Assembly (NCBI GenBank): GCA_036677145.1
Contig: JAKFFF010000050.1
Location: forward strand, 24,536 to 88,535
DNA length: 64,000 bases
DNA from: CADEED01 sp036677145
GTDB lineage: Bacteria > Pseudomonadota > Gammaproteobacteria > Steroidobacterales > Steroidobacteraceae
Direction: 5' to 3'
Shown piece after piece: positions 1 to 8,381 of the stretch; positions within the stretch are counted from its first letter, which is position 1; each line of letters begins with the position of its first letter. A program made the position numbers and the translations under genes. The notes beneath the pieces are model-generated. The model was not told the origin of the DNA, made no database searches, and saw nothing but the letters and a program-made list of their open reading frames with translations.

Positions 1-2
1 TG

Positions 3-992
3 TTGTTCCGTGTCGGCATGCAGATCAGCGACGACTTCGAGGGACAGGACGACTACCAGCTCAACATCGAAAGCCGCGTGACGGACCTGACGCCGAAGGG
101 CGCGGAATGGCGCTCGTTCATCGGCATCGGCCGCGTGAGCGCGCTGTCGACGGATCTGTACGTGCCGTTCGGCCATCGCGGCAACTGGTTCGCGGATCCC
201 GGCATCTCGTACACGTCGCTCAATCAACCGATCGTGCTGCGCGAAGTGTTCAGCGATCTGCCGGCGGCTGACTACCGGGTGAAGACTCTGTACGGCGAGC
301 TGCGTGTAGGACGCGACTTCGGTGACCGTCTGCGTCTATCCACCGCCGCGTTCCGCGGCCACGATCGCGCCGAACTGCGCATCGGCGATCCCGATCTGCC
401 GCGCAAACTGGATGTGGAGTTCGGCGGCCTGAACGTGAACGTGTTGTGGGACAGTCTCGACAACGTGCGTTTCCCGCGGCGCGGCATGCGCGCGGAATTC
501 AGCTACTCCAGTTACGACGAGCACTTCGGCTCGGATGAAAACGGCAACGTGTTGCGGGCCGCGATCGACAAGCCCATGAGCTCCGGGCGCAACACACTGA
601 TGCTCGGCGCCCGGGCCAACTACTCGAAGGACCTGGTGAACGCCTACCAGGCCGAAGCGTCGCTGGGTGGACTCGCGTTCCTGTCGGGGCTCGGCGACCG
701 CGAACTCGTCGACAACCAGCAGTTGCTCGTGCGCGCCATCTACTACCGGCGGATAAGCGAGCAGGGCCTGGTGTTCGACGTGCCGACCTATCTCGGCGGC
801 AGCATCGAGGGCGGCAACGTGTGGGAGAACCACGAAGACATGTCGCTCAGCGACTTGATCGGCGCGGGCAGCATCTTTCTCGGCATCGACCTGCCGATCG
901 GACCGATGCAGCTCGGGTTCGGGCGCACATTCGACGGCAGTCAGACGTTCTATCTGACTTTCGGCTCGCTGGTGTTGCCGCGTTACCGCTGA
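3..992 (+). CDS. C-terminal part of an outer-membrane beta-barrel protein (patatin PlpD-like or BamA/TamA family)
   Basis: Only the 3' end of the gene lies in the window: the frame is open to the left edge and 329 residues are visible. The sequence alternates polar and aromatic/hydrophobic residues as in amphipathic outer-membrane strands. It contains a segment resembling the barrel half of BamA/TamA and patatin-type PlpD proteins (WDSLDNVRFPRRGM near residue 150, then repeated strand-turn units, ending GRTFDGSQTFYLTFGSL). In that family the N-terminal part carries a patatin esterase domain and/or POTRA domains, and the barrel inserts in the outer membrane. I cannot see which N-terminal domain is present, so the choice between phospholipase and assembly factor is open. 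The last residues (PRYR) do not include the usual terminal Phe. It converges with the next gene with a gap of only two bases. Confidence 0.6.
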   Translation: MFRVGMQISDDFEGQDDYQLNIESRVTDLTPKGAEWRSFIGIGRVSALSTDLYVPFGHRGNWFADPGISYTSLNQPIVLREVFSDLPAADYRVKTLYGELRVGRDFGDRLRLSTAAFRGHDRAELRIGDPDLPRKLDVEFGGLNVNVLWDSLDNVRFPRRGMRAEFSYSSYDEHFGSDENGNVLRAAIDKPMSSGRNTLMLGARANYSKDLVNAYQAEASLGGLAFLSGLGDRELVDNQQLLVRAIYYRRISEQGLVFDVPTYLGGSIEGGNVWENHEDMSLSDLIGAGSIFLGIDLPIGPMQLGFGRTFDGSQTFYLTFGSLVLPRYR

Positions 993-994
993 GA

Positions 995-2479
995 TCAGCC
1001 GGAGCGCGGCTTGATGTTTGGATTCAGGTGAAAAAGATTCTTCGGGTCGTAGCGGGTCTTGATGCTGATCAGGCGATCGAGATTTTCGCCATACGCCGAG
1101 CGCGCCCGGGCGTTCGGATCGCCGGCATTGAGGTTGGCGTAGATACCCTGCGAAAAGGGCTCGAAGCCCTTCCAGGTCTGCCGATGCCAGGCGGTGCGCG
1201 CTTCGGCTTGGCCGGGATCGTCCCACGACGCGCGCACCACGAAATTGTGCGTGGCCTTGCGCGTGGCGTAGGCGCTCGAGTCGACGGCCATGCGGGCATT
1301 CGCGCCGCCATGCTGGGTCAGGCTGATCTTCGCGAGCTCCGCGCCGGGTAGTTTGATGCTGGCGATCGCGTGTTCGATGAGCTTCGGATCGAGATGATGC
1401 ACGGCGCCGCCCGACATGTAGTAGCCGCGGCCATGCGGCGACAACGAATCATGTTCGCTCTGCGCCACCACCCAGGGTTTGCGGGCGACGTTGTCCAGCA
1501 CTGCCTTGCCGAACTTGCGCACGATGTCGATTTCCTTCGACGCCTGCCGCTCATCGCCGCAATGATTCACGAGGAAAGTGACCTGTCGGTGTCCGGTGTC
1601 GTCACATTCCAGCGTCGGGTCCATCCAGAACTCGTCCGATGCTTGCGGGGAATAATCCGCGAATGCATCGAGCACCGCGCGTGCCTGCTCGATCGGGAAG
1701 ACGATGTCGCCCGCGACCGAGCTGCGGCCGAATTCGTGCGCGCGGAATTCGAATGATGTGACGACGCCGAAATTGCCGCCGCCGCCGCGCAGGGCCCAGA
1801 GCAGATCCGGATTCTCGTCGGCGCTGGCGCGCAGTAGTTTGCCGTTCGCGGTGACGATGTCGACGGCGAGCAGGCTGTCCGATGTCAGGCCGAACTTGCG
1901 CAGCAGCCGGCCCACGCCGCCGCCGAGCGTGAGTCCTGCCACACCGGTGTGCGAGACCGTGCCGGCCGGAACCACCAGGCCATAAGCCTGCGTCTCGCGG
2001 TCCAGTTCACCCAGCAGAACGCCGGGCGAAACCTTGGCGGTGCGCGTCGCGGGATCGACGGACACACCACGCATCGAAACGAGGTCGATCACGAATCCGC
2101 CTTCGCAGGCTGAATAGCCTGGGAGGCTATGACCGCCGGCGCGCACTGCGACGAGCAGGTCGTTGGCCGCGGCGAACTGCACCGCGTTCACGACGTCTTC
2201 AGCGCGCGCGCAGCGGGCGATCAACGCGGGATGGCGGTCGAACGCGCCATTCCAGACGCGCCGCGCGGCGTCGTAGCCGACGCTGGCGCGAGTGAGCACC
2301 GTGCCATTCAGGCGCGCCCGCAGGTCGTCGATGTCATTGCCCTTGAGGACGATGCTGCCGCCGGTGCGCGAGAGCGCCGGGACGTCGGCGGATGTTGCGG
2401 CGAGGGCGCGTCGTGCGGGCGTCAGCCCGGCGACGCTGGCCAATGCGATCGAACTTCCGAGGAATTTTCTTCGATCCAT
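995..2479 (-). CDS. Tat-exported FAD-binding oxidoreductase, berberine-bridge-enzyme type
   Basis: This is a 494-residue protein of the VAO/berberine bridge family (FAD_binding_4 plus C-terminal BBE domain). The N-terminus carries a twin-arginine signal (DRRKFLG, residues 2-8, then a hydrophobic stretch to about residue 28), so folded, flavin-loaded enzyme probably goes to the periplasm. The FAD domain has the covalent-attachment motif GGHS (His117). The place where plant enzymes have a second, cysteinyl link is GTVSHTGVAG here and has no Cys, so mono-covalent flavin is expected. The C-terminal BBE helix region includes an NLN..DP pattern and the family ending RYDPKNLFHLNPNI. Such enzymes oxidise sugars, alcohols or alkaloid-like compounds; the substrate cannot be told. 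It stands alone, 27 bp downstream of ispB on the same strand. Confidence 0.85.
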   Translation of the reverse strand: MDRRKFLGSSIALASVAGLTPARRALAATSADVPALSRTGGSIVLKGNDIDDLRARLNGTVLTRASVGYDAARRVWNGAFDRHPALIARCARAEDVVNAVQFAAANDLLVAVRAGGHSLPGYSACEGGFVIDLVSMRGVSVDPATRTAKVSPGVLLGELDRETQAYGLVVPAGTVSHTGVAGLTLGGGVGRLLRKFGLTSDSLLAVDIVTANGKLLRASADENPDLLWALRGGGGNFGVVTSFEFRAHEFGRSSVAGDIVFPIEQARAVLDAFADYSPQASDEFWMDPTLECDDTGHRQVTFLVNHCGDERQASKEIDIVRKFGKAVLDNVARKPWVVAQSEHDSLSPHGRGYYMSGGAVHHLDPKLIEHAIASIKLPGAELAKISLTQHGGANARMAVDSSAYATRKATHNFVVRASWDDPGQAEARTAWHRQTWKGFEPFSQGIYANLNAGDPNARARSAYGENLDRLISIKTRYDPKNLFHLNPNIKPRSG

Positions 2480-2506
2480 GGCCGTCTCCAGGTGATGCGT
2501 CGGTCG

Positions 2507-3541
2507 TCAGTTCGGACGCGCGAGCGCAAATTTCGCGAGTGCTATCAGCGCCTGCAGGTGAGGCGAATCGGGAATGCTCTCGAGCGCGGCGATGGCCTGT
2601 GCGGTTTCACGCTGCGCGAAATGAGTGGCGTATTCGAGGCCGCCGGTGGCCTCGATGGCCTCGACAATCGGACCCAGCTGCGCGAGCCCGCCCTGTTCGA
2701 TCGCCAGCCGGATCAGCGCGCGTTGCTCATCGTCGCCATGACGCAGCGCATGCAGCAGCGGCAACGTGGGTTTTCCTTCGGCGAGATCGTCGCCGAGGTT
2801 CTTGCCGCGGGTCGCCGGATCCGATTTGTAATCGAGTACGTCGTCGATGAGTTGATAGGCGGTGCCGAGATGTTTGCCGTAGCGGGCAAGCGCCGCCTGT
2901 TGCGGCGGACCGGCGCCCGCGAGCACCGCGGCGACTTCCGCGCCGGCTTCGAACAGCCGGCCGGTCTTGCGGTAGATGACTTCGAGATAACGTTGTTCGG
3001 TGGTCTCGGGATCGTGCGCATTCATCAGCTGCAGCACTTCACCTTCCGCGATCACGTTGGTCGCGTCGGCCATGATCTCCATCACGCGTTGCGAGCCCAC
3101 GTGCGCCATCATCTGGAAGGCGCGCGAATACACGAAGTCGCCGACGAGCACGCTCGCCTGGTTGCCGAAGAGGTTGTTGGCCGTCGCGCGGCCACGGCGT
3201 TTCTGCGAGCCATCTACCACGTCGTCGTGCAGCAGCGTCGCGGTGTGCACGAACTCGATGAACGCCGCCGCTTCGATGTGTTTGTCGGACTCGATGCCGC
3301 AGGCGCGGCCCGCGAGCACGCAGAGCAGGGGGCGCAGACGTTTGCCGCCGCCGCCGATGATGTGCTCGGCTATCTGGTCCACCAGCGGCACCGTGCTCTT
3401 CAGCCGCGCCCGGATCATGGCGTCCACAGCGACCAGATCGGTGCGCACCAGGGTGCGGATTTCCTCCAGCGACATGGCGGGAGCGTCCTGGGCACGCGAA
3501 TTTGGGCGCGGGGTCGGCAATGTAGTAACTTTGGAGCTCAT
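2507..3541 (-). CDS. ispB: Octaprenyl/polyprenyl diphosphate synthase
   Basis: This trans-polyprenyl diphosphate synthase elongates farnesyl diphosphate with isopentenyl diphosphate to make the ubiquinone side chain. Both aspartate-rich motifs are intact: HDDVVD at residues 105-110 and DDVLDY at 233-238. GGGGKRLRP near residue 63 is the IPP-binding region. The frame gives 344 residues. The second Met (start at 3475, MSLEEIRTL) gives 322 residues and aligns with the usual start of E. coli IspB (323 residues), so the true start is probably 3475 and the 22-residue N-terminal extension may be untranslated. Divergent placement from rplU-rpmA is the classical gammaproteobacterial arrangement; the two genes share the 130-bp spacer that holds the rplU promoter. 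Confidence 0.93.
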   Translation of the reverse strand: MSSKVTTLPTPRPNSRAQDAPAMSLEEIRTLVRTDLVAVDAMIRARLKSTVPLVDQIAEHIIGGGGKRLRPLLCVLAGRACGIESDKHIEAAAFIEFVHTATLLHDDVVDGSQKRRGRATANNLFGNQASVLVGDFVYSRAFQMMAHVGSQRVMEIMADATNVIAEGEVLQLMNAHDPETTEQRYLEVIYRKTGRLFEAGAEVAAVLAGAGPPQQAALARYGKHLGTAYQLIDDVLDYKSDPATRGKNLGDDLAEGKPTLPLLHALRHGDDEQRALIRLAIEQGGLAQLGPIVEAIEATGGLEYATHFAQRETAQAIAALESIPDSPHLQALIALAKFALARPN

Positions 3542-3574
3542 TTAGGACATTGATTCTAATGGAATATTTATGGT

Positions 3575-3603
3575 TTGACCGGCTTTCGGTGCGACCGTAG
3601 AAT
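3575..3603 (+). promoter_or_regulatory. Sigma-70 promoter of rplU-rpmA
   Basis: TTGACC at 3575-3580 and TAGAAT at 3598-3603 are separated by exactly 17 bases, close to the sigma-70 consensus. The -10 is followed by a G+C-rich stretch (GCGCGTCCC) of the kind found in stringently controlled ribosomal promoters. The same 11-mer TAGAATGCGCG recurs before the tRNA-Thr gene at 17232. A leader of about 60 bases separates the predicted start from rplU. Confidence 0.75.
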
Positions 3604-3671
3604 GCGCGTCCCTTCGGGATGGCACACGGCTTTAAGGCTTTGGTCTCGCTAGGATTTTTGGAGTTCTCAAG

Positions 3672-3983
3672 ATGTACGCGGTCATCGCCACGGGCGGCAA
3701 ACAGTATCGGGTCGAGAAAGGCACCGTCCTCCAGGTCGAGAAACTCGACGCGGAACCGGGTGCGACAATCGAATTTGGCGAGGTCCTGCTCATCGGTGAG
3801 GGCAGTGACATCAAGGTCGGCGCTCCGCTGCTCAAGGGCGGGAAGGTTTCGGCCACCGTCGAGAAGCACGGCAAGGGCGAGAAGAAAGTCATCGTGAAGT
3901 TCCGCCGCCGCAAGCACTACCTGCGCCAGGGCACGCATCGCCAGCAGTACACGCAGGTCAAGATCACGGGCATCAGCGCATAA
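3672..3983 (+). CDS. rplU: 50S ribosomal protein L21
   Basis: This 103-residue protein has the full length of bacterial L21 and begins with the family signature MYAVIATGGKQYRV. The typical C-terminal segment KFRRRKHY..RQGHR-like (RRRKHYLRQGTHRQQYT) binds 23S rRNA domain VI with help from L20. It is the first gene of the rplU-rpmA pair, 30 bp upstream of rpmA, behind a good sigma-70 promoter. GGAG a few bases before the ATG serves as ribosome-binding site. Expression should follow growth rate together with rpmA. Confidence 0.97.
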   Translation: MYAVIATGGKQYRVEKGTVLQVEKLDAEPGATIEFGEVLLIGEGSDIKVGAPLLKGGKVSATVEKHGKGEKKVIVKFRRRKHYLRQGTHRQQYTQVKITGISA

Positions 3984-4013
3984 GCTGCGCGCCTAACTAG
4001 AGGTTTTCGGAAC

Positions 4014-4280
4014 ATGGCACACAAAAAGGCAGGCGGCAGTACTCGTAACGGCCGCGACTCGCACAGCAAGCGCCTCGGCGTGAAGAAGTTCGGCGGCGAA
4101 GCCGTCATCGCCGGCAACATCCTCGTCCGCCAGCGCGGCACGCAGATGCGCGCCGGCGCGAACGTCGGCATCGGCACGGACCACACGCTGTTCGCCCTGA
4201 AGGACGGCCGCGTGAAGTTCTCGAAGAAGGGTTCCGAAGGGCATACCTTCGTGAACGTGGATTCCGAGAAGGCGAACTAA
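4014..4280 (+). CDS. rpmA: 50S ribosomal protein L27
   Basis: This 88-residue protein starts MAHKKAGGSTRNGRDS, the conserved flexible N-terminal arm of L27 that reaches the peptidyl-transferase centre and touches the CCA ends of tRNA. It has the normal gammaproteobacterial length without the cleaved N-terminal extension of Firmicutes. It is co-transcribed with rplU and followed 30 bp later by a rho-independent terminator that separates it from obgE. Confidence 0.97.
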   Translation: MAHKKAGGSTRNGRDSHSKRLGVKKFGGEAVIAGNILVRQRGTQMRAGANVGIGTDHTLFALKDGRVKFSKKGSEGHTFVNVDSEKAN

Positions 4281-4304
4281 CCAGAACCGTAACCCGGTTC
4301 GAGC

Positions 4305-4333
4305 AAAAAGCCCGGCTCCTTGCCGGGTTTTTT
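4305..4333 (+). terminator. Rho-independent terminator after rpmA
   Basis: CCCGG (4311-4315) pairs with CCGGG (4323-4327) around a CTCCTTG loop and is followed by TTTTTT; a run of A residues precedes the stem. It lies 24 bp after the rpmA stop and just before obgE, so it probably dampens read-through from the ribosomal operon into obgE. Confidence 0.75.
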
Positions 4334-4364
4334 GTTTGCCAACCAACCCGAAGATCCATTCCCC

Positions 4365-5621
4365 ATGAAATTCGTCGACGAAGCGCACATCAAGGTTCAA
4401 GCCGGTAACGGCGGCCGCGGCTGCGTGAGCTTCCGCCGCGAGAAGTTCGTGCCCTTCGGCGGCCCCGACGGCGGCGACGGTGGACACGGCGGCAGCATCA
4501 CTCTGCGCTCGCTCGAAGGCATCAACACGCTGGCCGACTTCCGCATCATCCGCACGTTCCGCGCCGAGAACGGCCAGCCGGGCGGCGGCCGCGACATGAC
4601 CGGCCGTGGCGGCAAGGACACATTGGTCATGGTCCCCGTGGGAACGGTCATCCGCGACAGCGAGACCGGCGACGTGCTGGGCGACCTGGCGACGGCCGGC
4701 ATGGAGCTGCTGGTCGCGAAGGGCGGCAAGGGCGGCTGGGGCAACCAGCGTTTCAAGTCGAGCAAGAACCGCTCGCCGCGCCAGTTCGGCCCCGGGCTTC
4801 CGGGTGAGCACCGCGAGCTCGATCTGGAGCTCAAGGTCATCGCCGACGTCGGGTTGTTGGGTTTGCCGAACGCCGGCAAGTCGACGCTCATCTCCGCCGT
4901 GTCCGCGGCGCGGCCGAAGATCGCCGACTATCCATTCACCACGCTGTATCCGAATCTCGGCGTCATCGCCTGCGGCAACCAGCGCAGCTTCGTGATGGCC
5001 GACATCCCCGGCCTCATCGAAGGCGCGGCGGAAGGCGCGGGTCTCGGCATCCGTTTCCTCAAACATCTGCAGCGCACGCGCGTGCTGCTGCACCTGGTCG
5101 ACATTCTGCCGGTGGATCCGAACGCGGATCCGGTGCGCGACGCACGTTCCATCGTCGGCGAGCTCTCGAAGTTCAGCGAAGACTTGTTGGCGAAGCCGCG
5201 CTGGCTGGTGCTCAACAAGAGTGACCTGCTGCCGCCCGAGGAGGCGGTGGCGAAGGCCATCGCGATCGCGCGCGAGCTCAAATATCGCGGTCCCGCGTTC
5301 CTGATCTCGGGCGCCACGCATGCCGGTACGACGGATCTCACCGAAGCCGTGATGCGCTTTCTCGAAACCGGTGAGGCGCCGGCGCAGGGCAATCTGCCGC
5401 TGCCGGTGTTTGCCGAGCCGAAACCGGCCGGCGCGCCGCGGGCGAAATCGCGCAAGGCAAAAGCAAAACTCAAGGCGAAGGCGAAGGCGAAGCCCAAGGC
5501 CAAGTCCAAGGCGAAAAACGCGAAGTCGAAACCGCCCGCCGCGAAGAAGGTGGCGCCGAAGAAACCGGCGCGAAAGCCCGCTTCGAAAACGAAGAAAGCC
5601 AAAAAGAAAACCCGGCGCTGA
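4365..5621 (+). CDS. obgE: Obg-family GTPase with a long basic C-terminal tail
   Basis: ObgE/CgtA is a ribosome-associated GTPase acting in 50S maturation and the stringent response. The start at 4365 (MKFVDEAHIKV) matches the family; an upstream in-frame start at 4320 would add 15 unrelated residues and sits in the rpmA terminator. The glycine-rich Obg fold covers residues 1-159. The G domain follows with GLPNAGKS at 166-173 (same positions as in E. coli), DIPGLIEGA (switch II), NKSD and SGATHAG. After about residue 345 there is a roughly 65-residue Lys/Ala/Pro-rich tail, much more basic than the acidic tail of E. coli ObgE; it makes the protein 418 residues against 390. The TGA stop lies in the loop of the following terminator. 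Confidence 0.96.
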   Translation: MKFVDEAHIKVQAGNGGRGCVSFRREKFVPFGGPDGGDGGHGGSITLRSLEGINTLADFRIIRTFRAENGQPGGGRDMTGRGGKDTLVMVPVGTVIRDSETGDVLGDLATAGMELLVAKGGKGGWGNQRFKSSKNRSPRQFGPGLPGEHRELDLELKVIADVGLLGLPNAGKSTLISAVSAARPKIADYPFTTLYPNLGVIACGNQRSFVMADIPGLIEGAAEGAGLGIRFLKHLQRTRVLLHLVDILPVDPNADPVRDARSIVGELSKFSEDLLAKPRWLVLNKSDLLPPEEAVAKAIAIARELKYRGPAFLISGATHAGTTDLTEAVMRFLETGEAPAQGNLPLPVFAEPKPAGAPRAKSRKAKAKLKAKAKAKPKAKSKAKNAKSKPPAAKKVAPKKPARKPASKTKKAKKKTRR

Positions 5622-5634
5622 GCCGGGTTTTTTT
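5611..5634 (+). terminator. Rho-independent terminator overlapping the obgE stop codon
   Basis: A perfect 6-bp stem, CCCGGC (5611-5616) with GCCGGG (5622-5627), is followed by seven T residues. The loop GCTGA contains the obgE stop codon (5619-5621), so a ribosome terminating translation would cover the hairpin. Confidence 0.85.
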
Positions 5635-5645
5635 CCGATCCGTGA

Positions 5646-6245
5646 TTACTTCGCAGGCTCGACCGTCACCGCTACCGCTTCGGTATAGGTCACTTCGACT
5701 TCATCGCCTTCCTTGAGCTTGCCGATGAACTCCTGCCCTTGCGGTGTCTTGATGGGCACCGAACGCGCCAGCCCGTCGGATCCATAAAAGCTGACGACAT
5801 TGTTCTTCTTGTCGACCTTCGAGATCCGAACCGTCTGCCGATTCTCGGTGCCGAGCACGACACCGGGTTTCGCGCCCGGAGCGCTGCGTCCAATCACGGC
5901 ATCCTTCACCGGCGCCTGGGTCGTGCCGGACTTGTCGCCGCGCGCCACGAGTTCCGCGGCCAGCGATTCGTAATACCTCGCCACCACCTTGTCGCCCGGC
6001 TTCACCTGCGCAAGGTTGCGCACGTCGGGTGCGACCTCGACGGTCATTTTCTCGCCGGTCTCGGGATCGCTCAGCGACAGCAACCGCTTGTTGACGTCGA
6101 TGGCCTCGACCGTCGCGGAGACTTCCTGGATGTTCTCGATGTTGACCGGATCGGGCGGCGTCGCGGTCTTGCACGCCACTAACGACACAAAAACGAATGC
6201 GATGCCGATGCACGGGCCGATTCGACGGATGGGGATCGATGACAT
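5646..6245 (-). CDS. Putative lipoprotein of unknown function
   Basis: This 199-residue protein starts at 6245 (MSSIPIRRIG); an upstream Met would add 23 residues ahead of the signal sequence. A hydrophobic segment at residues 9-24 ends in the lipobox LVAC with Cys25, predicting lipid attachment. The mature part looks like two small beta-rich repeats: each ends with a GDKV/GDEV turn followed by a strand (KPGDKVVARYYE near 88 and KEGDEVEVTYTE near 182), reminiscent of small OB-like or SH3-like domains. I do not recognise a characterised family. It lies between obgE and rpsT, both of which have their own terminators, so it appears to be transcribed alone. Confidence 0.75.
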   Translation of the reverse strand: MSSIPIRRIGPCIGIAFVFVSLVACKTATPPDPVNIENIQEVSATVEAIDVNKRLLSLSDPETGEKMTVEVAPDVRNLAQVKPGDKVVARYYESLAAELVARGDKSGTTQAPVKDAVIGRSAPGAKPGVVLGTENRQTVRISKVDKKNNVVSFYGSDGLARSVPIKTPQGQEFIGKLKEGDEVEVTYTEAVAVTVEPAK

Positions 6246-6353
6246 GGTGAAGGCTCCTTCGGAATTCACAGCGCTGCACATCGTGCAGCCTGTGAGTCCG
6301 GGCGCGCATGACACCTAGGTCGTACGTGCACTGCGGCAAGCCACCGGCCAAAC

Positions 6354-6384
6354 AAAAAACCCGGCGCGAGGCCGGGTTTTTTTC
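6354..6384 (-). terminator. Terminator of rpsT, possibly bidirectional
   Basis: AAAAAA-CCCGGC-GCGAG-GCCGGG-TTTTTTT: a perfect 6-bp stem flanked by an A run on one side and a T run on the other. It lies 22 bp after the rpsT stop on the reverse strand. The symmetry would also let it act on forward-strand transcripts. Confidence 0.85.
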
Positions 6385-6405
6385 AAACTTCGAACGAGGC
6401 GCGGG

Positions 6406-6669
6406 TCAGCTGAGCGCCTTGACGCGGGCGGCGAGGGCGCTCTTGTGGCGCGCGGCCTTGTTGCGATGAATGACGTTCTTGTTGACCAGCGAGTCGATCA
6501 GCGGCTGGGCGTCCTTGAGGGCGGCAGCGGCATCGGCCTTCTTTCCGGCGGCGAGCGCGTCATTGACCTTGCGCAGGGCGGAGCGCATGCGCGAACGGAG
6601 CGCGACATTGCGGGTGCGGTTGGTTTCAGCTCGACGGGCGGCTTTTTCGGCCGACTTGGTATTCGCCAC
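6406..6669 (-). CDS. rpsT: 30S ribosomal protein S20
   Basis: This 87-residue, Lys/Arg/Ala-rich helical protein starts MANTKSAEKAARRAE and has the conserved S20 core (RTRNVALRSRMRSALRKV near 17-34, then HRNKAARHKSAL near 71). S20 binds 16S rRNA helices 9 and 44 early in assembly. It is monocistronic, with a terminator immediately downstream, and is divergent from murJ, as in many gammaproteobacteria. Confidence 0.96.
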   Translation of the reverse strand: MANTKSAEKAARRAETNRTRNVALRSRMRSALRKVNDALAAGKKADAAAALKDAQPLIDSLVNKNVIHRNKAARHKSALAARVKALS

Positions 6670-6759
6670 GAAAGGTACTCCAGGAAATCGACGGTCTTTT
6701 GAGGGCGCGTAGTGTGCTGACCGACCCCCACCTTGTCAACGCTCGGTAAGCGCATCCGG

Positions 6760-6765
6760 TATAGT
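6760..6765 (+). promoter_or_regulatory. Candidate -10 element upstream of murJ
   Basis: TATAGT followed by the G+C-rich discriminator GCGCCGC lies 46 bp before the proposed TTG start of murJ. No good -35 stands at 16-18 bp spacing (TTGTCA at 6733 is 21 bp away), so only the -10 is called. Confidence 0.4.
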
Positions 6766-6810
6766 GCGCCGCTTATTGGGTTTTTCCCTTATTTTCCGGG
6801 TGGTTGCGGT

Positions 6811-8376
6811 TTGAGCGGTCGCATCTTCAAGAGCACGGCGGTCACGGGTATTGCGACGCTGGTGTCGCGCGTGACGGGCCTCGCCCGCGAGATCGTCTAT
6901 GCCGTGGCCTTTGGCGCCAGCGCGTTCATGGACGCCTGGCTGGTCGCCTTCAAGATTCCGAACTTCCTGCGCCGCCTGTTCGCCGAAGGCTCGTTCTCTC
7001 AGGCCTTCGTTCCGGTCATCAGCGAATACAAGGTCAAGCGGCCCCAGGACGACGTCCGCGAGCTGATCGAGGACGTGGCGGGCACGTTCGCGGTGGTGCT
7101 GTTCGTCATCACGCTCATCGGGGTCATCGCCGCGCCGCTCATCATTCTCGCCTTCGTCCCCGGCTGGCACGACCGGCCCGACAAGTGGGACATGGCGACG
7201 TCGATGCTGCGCTGGACCTTCCCCTATCTGCTGTTCATCTCGCTGAGTGCGTTGTTCTCGGGCGTTTTGAACAGCTACAACCGTTTCGCATTGCCCGCGT
7301 ACACGCAGGTCATCATGAACGTGGTGATGGTGGTGGTCGCGATCTGGATCGCGCCGCATACCGACAACCCTGGCGTGACACTCGCGATGGGCGTTTTCGT
7401 CAGCGGTCTGCTGCAGGTCGGTTTCCAGGTTCCGGCGGTGATCAAGCTCGGGTTGTTCCGCAAGCCGCGCTGGCGTCCCGCGGCCGAAGGCGTCAGGCGA
7501 ATCGGCCGGTTGATGCTGCCGGGAATATTCGGTTCGTCCGTGGCGCAGGTGAGCCTGCTGCTCGACACCATCATCGCGAGCTTCCTGATCACGGGCAGCA
7601 TGTCCTGGCTGTATTTCGCCGACCGCCTGATGGAGTTTCCGCTGGGTGTGTTCAGCATCGCGCTCGCGACGGTGATCCTGCCAGCTTTGTCGCGTCATCA
7701 TGCCGCGGAGTCGATGGAGCATTTCACGGGCACGCTCGACTGGGCGATGCGCCTGGTGATCGTGCTGATTTCTCCCGCCGCGGTGGCGATGCTGGTGTTC
7801 GCGGGACCGTTGACCGCGACCACGCTGGGTTACGGCGCTTTCACGCCTCACGACGTGCGGATGGCGAGTTACGCGTTGATGGCCTACTCGTGGGGATTGC
7901 TGGGGTTCAGCATGGTGAAGGTGCTGGCGCCCGGGTACTTCGCGCGCCAGGACACGAAGACCCCGGTGCGCGTCGGACTCATCGCACTCGGCGTGGGCAT
8001 GAGCCTGAACCTCTTCGTGGTGCTGCCCGCGCAGCACTTCGGCTTCCCCTATCCACACGCGCTGATCGCCACCTCCACCTGCGTATCGGCGGCGCTCAAT
8101 TCCACATTGCTGTGGTGGGGTCTCAAGCAGGCCGGAATCTACAAGGCGCGGCAGGGCTGGGGCGCGCTGCTGGCGCGCGTGGTGTTCGCGAACCTCGCGA
8201 TGGCGGCGCTGCTGCTGTGGCTGGGCGGAGACCTGCAGAGCTGGCTGGTGGCGCCGGCGTGGGAGCGCGCCGGCCGGCTCGCGCTTTGCGTGGCGGCGGG
8301 CGCCGCGGTCTATTTCGCCGCGCTGTTCGCGGCGGGCCTGCGTTTGCGCCACGTGCGCAACGTCGCCGGGGCATAA
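6811..8376 (+). CDS. murJ: Lipid II flippase MurJ (MviN)
   Basis: MurJ is the MOP-superfamily membrane protein that flips lipid II across the inner membrane for peptidoglycan synthesis. The protein is 521 residues from the TTG at 6811 (LSGRIFKSTAVTG), which matches the family start; another in-frame TTG at 6733 lies upstream of the candidate -10 and would add 26 unrelated residues. Characteristic segments are SRVTGLAREIVYA with the conserved Arg, the NFLRRLFAEGSFSQAFVP loop, and 14 hydrophobic segments to the C-terminus. It is followed 5 bp later by ribF, so murJ-ribF-ileS-lspA-ispH is likely one transcript. Adjacent murJ and ribF are common in gammaproteobacteria. Confidence 0.95.
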   Translation: MSGRIFKSTAVTGIATLVSRVTGLAREIVYAVAFGASAFMDAWLVAFKIPNFLRRLFAEGSFSQAFVPVISEYKVKRPQDDVRELIEDVAGTFAVVLFVITLIGVIAAPLIILAFVPGWHDRPDKWDMATSMLRWTFPYLLFISLSALFSGVLNSYNRFALPAYTQVIMNVVMVVVAIWIAPHTDNPGVTLAMGVFVSGLLQVGFQVPAVIKLGLFRKPRWRPAAEGVRRIGRLMLPGIFGSSVAQVSLLLDTIIASFLITGSMSWLYFADRLMEFPLGVFSIALATVILPALSRHHAAESMEHFTGTLDWAMRLVIVLISPAAVAMLVFAGPLTATTLGYGAFTPHDVRMASYALMAYSWGLLGFSMVKVLAPGYFARQDTKTPVRVGLIALGVGMSLNLFVVLPAQHFGFPYPHALIATSTCVSAALNSTLLWWGLKQAGIYKARQGWGALLARVVFANLAMAALLLWLGGDLQSWLVAPAWERAGRLALCVAAGAAVYFAALFAAGLRLRHVRNVAGA

Positions 8377-8381
8377 TCGTC

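Noticed and set aside
5440..5610. Repetitive AAG/GCG stretch that looks like a DNA repeat
   Set aside because: It is the Lys/Ala/Pro-coding tail of ObgE, without an exact repeat unit.
6736..8352. A 538-codon open frame on the reverse strand inside murJ
   Set aside because: High G+C produces long antisense frames; the composition (His, Arg, Glu, Gln) is that of a shadow and MurJ on the forward strand is clear.
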